From contig NW_019029001.1 of NCBI RefSeq assembly GCF_002105155.1, positions 186,001 to 250,000 of the forward strand: a stretch of DNA of 64,000 nt, read 5' to 3'. Below, in pieces: positions 37,859 to 48,078 of the stretch. The notes under the pieces are model-generated. The model saw only the letters and a program-made list of their open reading frames with translations, searched no databases and was not told where the DNA came from. Every line of letters begins with the position of its first letter. Within the stretch, counting starts at the first letter, position 1. Source of the stretch: Lobosporangium transversale (taxonomy: Eukaryota; Mortierellomycota; Mortierellomycetes; Mortierellales; Mortierellaceae). A program made the translations under genes and the position numbers.

Positions 37859-39467
37859 GGGATGTGAACAAACTAGAGGTAAGGGAGTGGAGATGATGAA
37901 GCAAAGATGGAAAGAGATGCACAGACTATGGGCTACACAGGTCGTAATGAAGACTTCTTTAACAGGGAAAAAAAAAAAAAAAAAAAAAGCAAAGTACATG
38001 TATATTTTGCGTTCCCGTGCCCAACTGGAGTTTTTTTTTTTTTTTTTTTTTTTTTTTCCGAGAACAATGGACTGTGGAATGCAAGCTACGACAAAATTAA
38101 TGTTGCAGGAACGGCATTTTGCTATTTGTTTGTTTGTTGGAATAGATTGGGGGACTGTCCGCAACAACACCGTCATCCAACCCCCATCCTCTAGTTTCGC
38201 ATCTACGCGTGAACCCAGTACTTTAACTACTCATACGGTACTATTAGCTTTCTTGAGGATAGCCTTATTTTTGGCTCTTGTAAGCGCCCGTGCTTGCTGC
38301 ATGAAGAGGAAGGACAGACGCAGATCCATCCTCAGCAATCCTTCATCAAACCCTATTAACCCACATTAGAAATGGATATCATCTTTTCATACCATCTACC
38401 ACGTTACCGCACGAACCCATCAACTATATCCTTGTCATACAACTGCAACTAGGATCCTTCCTGTGCAAAGAAATTGATATTAAGAATAGTTTCCTTATTA
38501 TCACCTGTCAACTCTGAGACTTCAATGCAGACTATTCAAAGACAGGACCCACGATGATCTCTCTACGCAGTTTCCTCATCACGACCGTTTGCCAACCTGT
38601 GGTATTGTACTGGAGCTCAAATGCAAGCTTAAGTGACAGCCACTCTTTGTCTCTTAAGGACATTTTTGCCTCTTCGGATGCATCCATGTTACTTCATCTA
38701 TTATATACCTAAGGTAGGCCACTTATCTCTGGCCCAACTTCTTCTGTCACCCACCTCGACTTCGGAGTCCAGGATCTAGTCCAAAATTAGGTAGAAAATC
38801 TAGTAAAACAACGCACTTCTGATCAGCGTGGTTTATTTCTTCGATCTCTGACATATTTATTTGAAGCATCAATGCAAATAGATGCCATAGATGGCCATTA
38901 GCAAGTCTCTCATTGCAACGCTAATAAATGCAATGAATGTGTGGCTTTATGGCCCCCAAGCGGGGTTTTATTTTTTCTTCCCACGGGCAACAACAGGTCT
39001 TCTATTCTCCCACACTTCTTTTTCCTCTCCTCTTTCCTCTTTCCTCTTTCCTCTTTCCTCTTTCCTCTTTCCTCTTTCCTCTTTCCTCTTTCTCTTTTTC
39101 TCCTTTCTCCTTTCTCCTTCCACCATTTCCCATTCTCCATTCTCCATTCTCCATTCTCCATTCTCCACCTTCCTTAACCCTTTACTCCTCCTCACTGCAC
39201 TCCACTTTCTTCTACTCTTTCTGAGTGTCATTTTACGCTTGTCTTTCCTTGCAGATCTAAAAAAAAAAAAAAAAAAAATCTGCATCGCGTGCATTTTACA
39301 CGCCAACGACAAAATACATAGTAGCATTGCATTGCCAGTGAGCCATACAATAGTGCCTCTTTGGTCTTCTCTCTCGTCCTTCGCTTGACTCCTGTTGCTC
39401 TCCTTATACTGATTCTCCGTGCCGGCACTCTAGTCCAAAAAGCTCATTGTTACCATACTCATTTGCA
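37859..39467. other. Divergent region between carrier and methylmalonyl-CoA mutase
   Basis: 1.6 kb. Carrier-proximal A and T homopolymers face each other near 37970-37988 and 38032-38057, able to form an imperfect hairpin. Mutase-proximal is a pyrimidine minisatellite. Several long frames here (38891-39388 and shadows) are low-complexity translation of that repeat and are not counted as genes. Confidence 0.45.
39024..39166. repeat. Compound pyrimidine minisatellite upstream of MUT
   Basis: About nine copies of a 7-bp CCTCTTT unit followed, after a T/C-rich bridge, by five copies of a 7-bp CCATTCT unit. Both units are heptamers. Located about 300-440 bp before the mutase start codon. Confidence 0.9.
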
Positions 39468-40177
39468 ATGCTCTCGCTCAAACACATTCACAGACCAGCC
39501 ATACGATGGACTTCGCGTTTGCAATTGAAAAAGGTATACTAGCTCTTTTAATACAATAGTGCCTGAACATTTGTTTCATAAAATTTGACTCGATTATTTC
39601 TAATATCCTTTTTTAACTGTATGATAATAGACTTACACAACCGATCGATCTCGTCAACCTCTGCATGAAGAATGGGCCAAACTTGCTACAAAAGAGCTCA
39701 AGGGCAAAAATCCTGAGGAGCACTTGACATGGAGAACTGCTGAAGGACTCAACATCAAGCCCGTCTACACGCAAGCAGATACGAAAGGCATTCCTGATGA
39801 AATTCCTGGTGCTTTTCCGTTCACCCGAGGCCCTTATGCTTCCATGTACACGGCTCGACCATGGACAGTCCGTCAGGTATGAACAAACAAAAAGAAACAA
39901 AAAAGAGTTTTGTGCCATGACATTGGGTCAATATACATGGATCCTAGAGAAGGTCACATGAATCTCCGCATTATTCTACTTTACGAAAACAACCATCAAT
40001 CTGACAAGACGTTGATCGGGATTTTTTTTTTCTCCACCTCTGACACATGACAGTACGCCGGATTCAGTACGGTCGAGGAATCAAATAAGTTTTATCGAAA
40101 AAACTTAGCTGCTGGACAACAAGGTCTCAGTGTAGCTTTTGATCTGGCCACCCACCGAGGGTAAGAACAGAAAATTA

Positions 40178-40208
<31 letters not shown>

Positions 40209-41057
40209 GGTATTTATACATTTTTCTGTAAAACAGTTATGATTCTGATCATCCTAGAGCCGTTGGTGATGTTGGGATGGCAGGTGTGGCAATTGACTCG
40301 GTCGAAGATATGAAGGCAAGTTATATAATCTGAGAAACCTTTTTTGAAACTGAGTTCAAGGAGACTAATCTGGCTTTTTCCTGTAGATTTTGTTTGATGG
40401 TATCCCTCTTAACAAGATGTCGGTCTCTATGACTATGAATGGCGCAGTATTGCCCATTCTGGCCATGTTTATTGTCGCAGGATTGGAACAGGTTAGTAAT
40501 GAGCATTAATAGATAGGCTGGGCTCTGTAGCGGTTTATTTACAAACATTGATGGAAATGTCTTATTATTACGATTTAGGGAGCCAAACTGGCCGAGCTAT
40601 CCGGCACGATCCAAAACGATATTTTGAAAGAATTTATGGTGCGCAACACCTTCATCTACCCTCCTGATCCATCCATGAAGATCATCGGTGACATCTTCTC
40701 GTATACTTCTGAAAATATGCCAAAGTACAACTCGATCTCCATCTCGGGATATCATATGCAGGAGGCAGGTGCTGACAACGTTCTTGAGATGGCTTTTACT
40801 ATTGCGGATGGTTTGGAATATATTCGCACTGGCCTTAAAGCAGGCATGACGGTCGACCAGTTTGCACCCCGTCTCTCCTTCTTCTGGGCCATTGGTATGA
40901 ATTTCTACATGGAGATTGCAAAAATGAGAGCTGCCCGCCGCCTTTGGGCTGTTTTGGTCAAGGAGAAGTTCCAGCCTAAAAGTGAAAAGAGCTTACTGTT
41001 ACGAACTCATTGTCAAACCTCTGGATGGTCTTTGACTGAGCAGGTAGGCAAAGCAGG

Positions 41058-41090
<33 letters not shown>

Positions 41091-42408
41091 CTTATCTTTT
41101 TCGATTTAACTAATATCTATTAGGATCCTTATAACAATGTCATTCGCACGACCGTTGAAGCAATGGCTGCTACCTTAGGAGGCACGCAGTCTCTTCACAC
41201 AAACGCGTTTGACGAAGCCATCGGTCTGCCAACTGAATTCAGTGCCCGCATTGCCCGTAATACGCAGCTGATCTTACAAGAGGAGGCATTCATTCCCAAA
41301 GTAGCTGATCCATGGGGAGGTTCCTACATGATGGAATCAATGACCAATGATATGTATGATGCTGCTAAGAAGATTGTCGAGGAAGTCGAAGCGATGGGAG
41401 GTATGGCCAAGGCTGTAGCAAGTGGAATGCCAAAGCTTAGGATCGAAGAATCCGCTGCTAAGAAGCAGGCTCGCATCGATTCAGGTCAAGGTGAGATGCT
41501 GTTCAATGAAAAATATGTGTGTATAATATTTGTTGCTCGGAGATAATATATTTATATGATACGGATACTTTGTTTTAATCTTTTATTTTTTATTACTATG
41601 ACTTGTTATTTGGGTAAAAGATGTCATTGTCGGTGTCAACAAATATCGCTTGGCCAAAGAGGATCCGATTGATGTTTTAGCCATTGATAACACAGCCGTT
41701 CGTCTGGGCCAGACCAGACGCTTGGAGGAAATACGTAAGAAGAGGAACGTCGAAAAAGCAGAAGCATGCCTAACGGCACTGACCGAATGTGCTAAAACGG
41801 GTAAAGGCAACCTCCTTGCCCTTGCTGTTGAGGCTGCCAAGGAGAGGTGCTCTGTTGGTGAAATCTCATATGCGTTGGAGAAGGTATGGGGGCGCCATTC
41901 ACCTTCTATCCGTGTTGTCTCTGGAGCATACAAGTCTGAGTATGGTGATAGCAATGACGTGAGCGAAACCATTTCCTTGGTAGAAAAGTTTTTGAAAGAA
42001 CAGGGAAGACGCCCACGTTTATTGGTGGCCAAGATGGGTCAAGATGGGCATGATCGTGGAGCCAAAGTGATTGCTTCTGGATTTGCAGACTTGGGTTTTG
42101 ATGTTGATGTAGGACCATTATTCCAAACACCAGCCGAAGTAGCACGCCAAGCTATTGATGCTGATGTGCATGTTGTTGGCGTCTCATCTCAGGCAGCAGG
42201 CCACAAAACACTTGTACCACAATTGATTGCAGAGTTGAAGAAGCAAGGAGCCGGAGACAAGCTTGTGATCTGTGGAGGTGTTATCCCCCAACAGGACTAT
42301 CAGTTCTTGTATGACGCTGGCGTCACTTCTGTGTTTGGTCCTGGCACCCGTATCCCTGTAGCAGCACAAGAGGTAGTGAACAAGATTGACGAAAAGCTGA
42401 AGCTATAA
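39468..42408 (+). CDS. MUT: Mitochondrial methylmalonyl-CoA mutase (adenosylcobalamin-dependent)
   Basis: Isomerises methylmalonyl-CoA to succinyl-CoA, the last step of propionate breakdown, in the mitochondrial matrix. Eight exons (39468-39533, 39631-39876, 40054-40160, 40237-40315, 40387-40491, 40579-41043, 41124-41490, 41621-42408) give 740 residues, the human length. The first 22 residues form an Arg/Lys-rich presequence. The catalytic barrel shows [46 protein letters not shown] and [18 protein letters not shown]. The C-terminal cobalamin domain shows [14 protein letters not shown] with the B12-ligand motif DGHDRG, then [14 protein letters not shown] and CGGVIP. The fourth intron begins with GC, and two introns contain A26-A30 runs. 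The gene ends 374 bp before the palindromic element. Confidence 0.97.
40181..40206. repeat. A26 homopolymer in MUT intron 3
   Basis: Uninterrupted A tract between donor and acceptor of a 76-bp intron. Confidence 0.9.
41058..41087. repeat. A30 homopolymer in MUT intron 6
   Basis: Uninterrupted A tract filling over a third of an 80-bp intron. Confidence 0.9.
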
Positions 42409-42782
42409 AATGTAGATAAAAACAAAGAACGAGGGAAGAAAGTTGAATATTTTCGCATTAGTAATAGAAGCATTGAGCACTGAGGAAATATCTTCAAACG
42501 ATAATAAATCATTATATTTCTTCATGTGTTCAGTAAACTCTCTCTTGCAGCTCTCTTGTCAATGCTCAAATATCACTTTTCATTTTGTCTTTGCCCTTTA
42601 TAATGGATGTGCTGTATCCTGTCATTCTATCCTTTTTGTTACACACATCGACTCTTTTTCAGTGAAGATTAATTTGATAGTATGACTATCCCAGGGCAAT
42701 GTAAACTGCAATCCATTTTTGAGCATGGGTGTTCGGTTCATAAAGTCGTCTTGTTGCCCCTAAAACAAAGATTTCTTTGCTA
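42409..42782. other. 3' flank of MUT before the palindrome
   Basis: 374 bp containing the mutase 3' UTR (AATAAA at about 42502). No gene. Confidence 0.4.
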
Positions 42783-44711
42783 TGTTGATCTGTAAGGTTT
42801 TTAAAGTTAGTCCAGAAATTCAGGGGCAAAAGATTAGGTAGAAAGGATACAGGAGACGAAAATAACAGAACTTACAAATTTTTTGTGGGTGTGCCGGCAC
42901 CCAAATACTTGTGTCTAGCGTCGTGCGCGCTTTGCACCCGGAGCAGGCGACTCTTCCGAAGGTTTGTACTTTGCAGGTCTCTCTTGCCTCTCAATTTGAG
43001 CAGGACCAATTCTTGCGATGTTTTCCGCCCCTACTGCGTCACGGTCGAAGAATACCTTACATGCCCGGCAATAATTAAAGCGAAGGTTCACCGCCTCTAA
43101 AAGCTATCGCAGAGGGGTCGAGGGCAGCGGGCGCTGGTGTAAAATTCGTGCGCCCCTCGTGTCTTGACTTAAGCGTTTCAACTGGCAGTCGTTTATCAGC
43201 AAGGGCTCCAGCTTTTCTTATTTTTTTTTAAAAAAGTCATACCTGTGTGACAAGGTGTCTCGTTATAGCAGTGTGCTTGCTGGGAACCCCTTTACTACTT
43301 TCAAAGGACCCTAGGCCGACGACACTCGCTGCACCGCGTAGTCGAACGTAGCTCGTTGAGCCTTTCGTAGGTCCCATTTTTTTTAAGTGTCATCTAGACT
43401 CGTAGAACTCTTGAAGCACATCCAAATTCTTTGATCCTGTCTGTGTCTGGGACTCCTTGTTCATCCATTAAAAGTACTCATTGTACGTATCCCTTCCAAA
43501 CACAGGGATGGCGCTCTCAACCTCAATCATTCCTTTTTCACGCTTCCTTTTGTTCAACAGGTGATTGAAACGGAGGACGGGGAGGTACAAGAACCTGCTT
43601 CTCACCTTTACCGTTTGCCGCAAGTTAGGGTTGTGAGGATCCAGGGAGGAAAACGTAAGGACGTTAACAATACCAGGATCGCATCCGACGATAGTTGTGG
43701 TGTTTGCGGATGGGCATCGCTCTGGCTCGTTGAATGTGAGCTCAACATTTTCAAGCAGTTTGGAGCTCCTCTTCCAGTTTATGTTTGCGTAGTCTTCATC
43801 TGTCAGGTCTTCATCGGCTGCCTTTGAACACGTCGTGTTGAGGAATCCTTGAGAAAGCTGTAGATTCAGAACAAGACTGTTGGTAGGAATCGTTCCTTTG
43901 AGTTTGAACCGAGTTATATCTTTGTCCTGTGACTGTAGGGATACTTTGTCTCGATATCCATGAACCATGCGATCACCTCCAATGTCACAAAAGAGAGCCT
44001 GTATCAAAACCCCTTTTGTTCCCTGTATACACTCAAGCATTGCAGTCTTGGAAGGATTGTTGAGAGGCAGAATACGCTCCAGCAGCCGCTTGGTATCTTC
44101 GTTCACCCAGAGGATGTCAACTAGGGCGTGTTCAGATAGATACACATACCCAGGTGTCCAGGGGGACGTAGGAAAGTCTGAGTATTTTTTCACTTTTTTG
44201 TTCTCCCGCAAAAAAACTCAATATCGCTCATATCTTCGTTTGTTTTCTCGACATCAAACTAGAAAAAATAAAAAATAAAAAATAAAAAAGTCTGGATAGT
44301 TGCAGAATATGCATGAAAATACCCTACACAAGGTTATACCATTGCGCTCCTGTAGTGCTGCTTTAATGATGTCTGTACTTGGCCCATTAGTAGCTCTGAT
44401 GCTCTTGGAAATGAGATCTTTTTGGGATCAAAGCCTTGCACGTCCCCCAATGCGATGTCTATTTCCTTTATTGGGGGAAGTTCAGTGGTGGCCTTCATAA
44501 GTGAGGAGATAATGGGGCGTTTCTACCGCCTTTCCTTGTTTTTTTTGCCCTCACGTAAGCTGAATTGGGGCCACCTTGACCACTTAAAAGAAGGGTGGCA
44601 AGACGGAAGGAATAGCCAGTGCTATCCAAGACCTCGTCCAGTGCCTTTTTCCTCGACCTTGCTGCCCCTAGTAACCGCATGATCCTCTCAATGTCCAAGG
44701 CAATCGCCCAG
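42783..44711 (+). repeat. Left arm of the long inverted repeat
   Basis: Inverted copy of the right arm, identical wherever I compared them. Every reading frame in it recurs on the other strand of the right arm. Homology stops sharply after CGCCCAG at 44711. Confidence 0.93.
42915..44711 (-). pseudogene. Inverted duplicate of the Fanzor 3' part (5'-truncated)
   Basis: Mirror of 45998-47794. Carries the RuvC-I segment (VGCDPGIVNVLTF, in the frame 44211-43468), the duplicated intron (about 44339-44259) and the C-terminal CRACKVFFDRDAVGAENIA. It has no 5' half and the same frame breaks as the right-arm copy, so it cannot encode a complete protein. Confidence 0.75.
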
Positions 44712-47700
44712 ACTATACATATTGATGGGGAACCTTGTACTGAGAAAGAAAAAGCAAGGACAGAACGGCAAGCCATAAGACAAAAAAATATGGATGCTTT
44801 GGAGAACGATATGAGCACCTTCGAGAGAAATTCTCGGAGTGGGGTATGGACTCGTCCTCAAGTCATGAGGCGCATCCAGAAGGGTCTTCGAGAATCAGCT
44901 GGCAACAGTCCTTAGCTCTGTCTTCGATGTCTGTCTGTGTGCAAATGAAGCGGATCCATGCATAGGGTGCCATAATGAGGAGAATGATAGGATCGTGATA
45001 TCCCAAGACTCTGATTTTTTTGCGTACGAACGAGTCTGCTTCCTAGTGCGATCCTTTCCACACCGTAGACGGAAGTTTGAGGCTTACGACGTGGACAATG
45101 TTATCAAAGTACTAAACCTGCCATCACACGAACATCTGGTGTTATTCTGTGCCATCGCAGACAATGATTACTCAAGGAACCTCGAGACGTTGGACCCGAT
45201 TAATAATCTTCGATTAGTTCGAGAGGTTGCGTGGAACAAGAACTACAATAAAATGCTTCAAGATTACCTTAGGGAAGCTAATAAGATGTTGGGAAGGAAT
45301 GCAGCCTCTGAAGAAGGCCGTTTCAGAGTAGCTCTCCGTATTTTTACTTCCGGCCATCAAACGTCGGCCCAAGCGTTACCATCGAACAATGAGTTCGATA
45401 ACTTCAAGCAGCGTCTACTCAATGGAAAGGATCTTCGCAATAGAATGGCTCAGCAAAGGCGAGCGCAGCGCCGCAGAACGTAAGAAAGCTCAAGCTATAG
45501 TTTTGGCCTTGAAACCAGACGTCCCCAATACTAATCGTTAGTCCCTTTCTTGAATAATGTAGAGGCGCACCATCATTCTATATAGCGGAAGGGTCACATA
45601 GAAACCAGTTCCGGCCCATCTTTTCTGACAAGCCGAGCATATTGAATGGGCGCACAGTTGATATCAGTAACTGCCGTCAGCACGATAGGCGAGGCCTTAA
45701 GCATCCACCACGTCGGAGAAAGGCAAAAAAGAAGCAACAGAAAAAACAAAAGCGGAAGCACAAAGGCAAGAAGCCCCACAGGGCTAAAAAAGAAGGTGCA
45801 CCAATTAGGAACTTGAAGGATGCTACGAAGGTTGATCACAGCTACAGTAGTAAGCACCCTATCAAGGCCTTAACAATTGGGTCCCTCAAGGCTTCCATGG
45901 CAAGGAAAGGCGGACTGGACGCAGATGAAAGGGATAATATTGCAAGCCAGATCCGAGGGGCAGTTGTTGTCCTCAACCGACTACGCCGCTATGCATACTG
46001 GGCGATTGCCTTGGACATTGAGAGGATCATGCGGTTACTAGGGGCAGCAAGGTCGAGGAAAAAGGCACTGGACGAGGTCTTGGATAGCACTGGCTATTCC
46101 TTCCGTCTTGCCACCCTTCTTTTAAGTGGTCAAGGTGGCCCCAATTCAGCTTACGTGAGGGCAAAAAAAACAAGGAAAGGCGGTAGAAACGCCCCATTAT
46201 CTCCTCACTTATGAAGGCCACCACTGAACTTCCCCCAATAAAGGAAATAGACATCGCATTGGGGGACGTGCAAGGCTTTGATCCCAAAAAGATCTCATTT
46301 CCAAGAGCATCAGAGCTACTAATGGGCCAAGTACAGACATCATTAAAGCAGCACTACAGGAGCGCAATGGTATAACCTTGTGTAGGGTATTTTCATGCAT
46401 ATTCTGCAACTATCCAGACTTTTTTATTTTTTATTTTTTATTTTTTCTAGTTTGATGTCGAGAAAACAAACGAAGATATGAGCGATATTGAGTTTTTTTG
46501 CGGGAGAACAAAAAAGTGAAAAAATACTCAGACTTTCCTACGTCCCCCTGGACACCTGGGTATGTGTATCTATCTGAACACGCCCTAGTTGACATCCTCT
46601 GGGTGAACGAAGATACCAAGCGGCTGCTGGAGCGTATTCTGCCTCTCAACAATCCTTCCAAGACTGCAATGCTTGAGTGTATACAGGGAACAAAAGGGGT
46701 TTTGATACAGGCTCTCTTTTGTGACATTGGAGGTGATCGCATGGTTCATGGATATCGAGACAAAGTATCCCTACAGTCACAGGACAAAGATATAACTCGG
46801 TTCAAACTCAAAGGAACGATTCCTACCAACAGTCTTGTTCTGAATCTACAGCTTTCTCAAGGATTCCTCAACACGACGTGTTCAAAGGCAGCCGATGAAG
46901 ACCTGACAGATGAAGACTACGCAAACATAAACTGGAAGAGGAGCTCCAAACTGCTTGAAAATGTTGAGCTCACATTCAACGAGCCAGAGCGATGCCCATC
47001 CGCAAACACCACAACTATCGTCGGATGCGATCCTGGTATTGTTAACGTCCTTACGTTTTCCTCCCTGGATCCTCACAACCCTAACTTGCGGCAAACGGTA
47101 AAGGTGAGAAGCAGGTTCTTGTACCTCCCCGTCCTCCGTTTCAATCACCTGTTGAACAAAAGGAAGCGTGAAAAAGGAATGATTGAGGTTGAGAGCGCCA
47201 TCCCTGTGTTTGGAAGGGATACGTACAATGAGTACTTTTAATGGATGAACAAGGAGTCCCAGACACAGACAGGATCAAAGAATTTGGATGTGCTTCAAGA
47301 GTTCTACGAGTCTAGATGACACTTAAAAAAAATGGGACCTACGAAAGGCTCAACGAGCTACGTTCGACTACGCGGTGCAGCGAGTGTCGTCGGCCTAGGG
47401 TCCTTTGAAAGTAGTAAAGGGGTTCCCAGCAAGCACACTGCTATAACGAGACACCTTGTCACACAGGTATGACTTTTTTAAAAAAAAATAAGAAAAGCTG
47501 GAGCCCTTGCTGATAAACGACTGCCAGTTGAAACGCTTAAGTCAAGACACGAGGGGCGCACGAATTTTACACCAGCGCCCGCTGCCCTCGACCCCTCTGC
47601 GATAGCTTTTAGAGGCGGTGAACCTTCGCTTTAATTATTGCCGGGCATGTAAGGTATTCTTCGACCGTGACGCAGTAGGGGCGGAAAACATCGCAAGAAT

Positions 47701-47794
47701 TGGTCCTGCTCAAATTGAGAGGCAAGAGAGACCTGCAAAGTACAAACCTTCGGAAGAGTCGCCTGCTCCGGGTGCAAAGCGCGCACGACGCTAG
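44712..47794 (+). pseudogene. XPG/FEN1-like nuclease fused to a Fanzor (TnpB-family) nuclease, 5'-truncated and frameshifted
   Basis: One gene read through several frame breaks. (1) 44712-45483: XPG-like PIN nuclease beginning TIHIDGEPCTEKEKART, with the acidic motifs NEADPCIG and ISQDSDFFAYE and a later LNLPSHEHLVLFCAIADNDY block. The first part of the domain is lost at the arm junction. (2) About 45560-45800: a very basic linker (Lys/Arg over 50 per cent in places). (3) 45860-47241: Fanzor N-terminal region and RuvC-I VGCDPGIVNVLTF, followed by EKGMIEVESAIP. (4) 47340-47794: RuvC-II-like VVGLGSFESSKG, EFYTSARCP and the zinc-ribbon/RuvC-III end CRACKVFFDRDAVGAENIA, ending GAKRARR. An 81-bp spliceosomal intron lies at 46370-46450. 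Breaks occur near 44890, 45484-45560, 46195, 46490 (a T7 run), 47240-47320 and 47610. The family assignment is from motifs only. Confidence 0.72.
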
Positions 47795-47926
47795 ACACAA
47801 GTATTTGGGTGCCGGCACACCCACAAAAAATTTGTAAGTTCTGTTATTTTCGTCTCCTGTATCCTTTCTACCTAATCTTTTGCCCCTGAATTTCTGGACT
47901 AACTTTAAAAACCTTACAGATCAACA
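45998..47926 (-). repeat. Right arm of the long inverted repeat
   Basis: Contiguous with the centre in reading direction, so it is the original copy. The left arm is the duplicate, because the Fanzor frame runs unbroken by the arm boundary at 45998. Confidence 0.93.
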
Positions 47927-48078
47927 GATACAACAGAGAAACACAAGGTTCTTAAGACGACCTTTTTTTTTTTCTTTCTTTAATCTTATATGAATAAATG
48001 AACTACATGGAAAAGTAAAACGACAGGAGGATGTGTGGAAGAAATGATTGATATGATGAAGCGATAGATAGAGATCTA

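Larger units (their letters stand above)
42783..47926. mobile_element. Palindromic foldback element carrying an XPG-Fanzor relic
   Basis: 5,144 bp: two 1,929-bp inverted arms around a 1,286-bp unique centre. Positions pair so that left plus right coordinate equals 90,709. The cargo is a TnpB/Fanzor-family gene, a family carried by transposons across eukaryotes. No transposase, and no target-site duplication, is visible at the two outer ends. The terminal bases of the arms are TGTTGATCTG... and its complement. It may be a rearranged insertion, not an autonomous element in its original form. Confidence 0.7.

Noticed and set aside
39024-39166. Regular short repeats as a possible CRISPR-like array
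   Set aside because: Units are 7 bp, directly adjacent without spacers, in a eukaryotic promoter.
38891-39388. Ser/Phe/Leu-rich and Glu/Arg/Lys-rich frames of 80-165 codons on both strands
   Set aside because: Translations of the 7-bp minisatellites; no start context, homology or splice structure.
44619-44711. N-terminal 31 codons preceding TIHIDGEP in the plus-strand frame
   Set aside because: They lie in the left arm and are antisense to the duplicated Fanzor sequence. XPG similarity begins exactly at the junction, so these codons are a chance extension.
42783-47926. Palindrome as a classical DNA transposon with its own transposase
   Set aside because: No DDE, HUH, tyrosine-recombinase or reverse-transcriptase motif was found. 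The only enzymes are the XPG-like and Fanzor domains.
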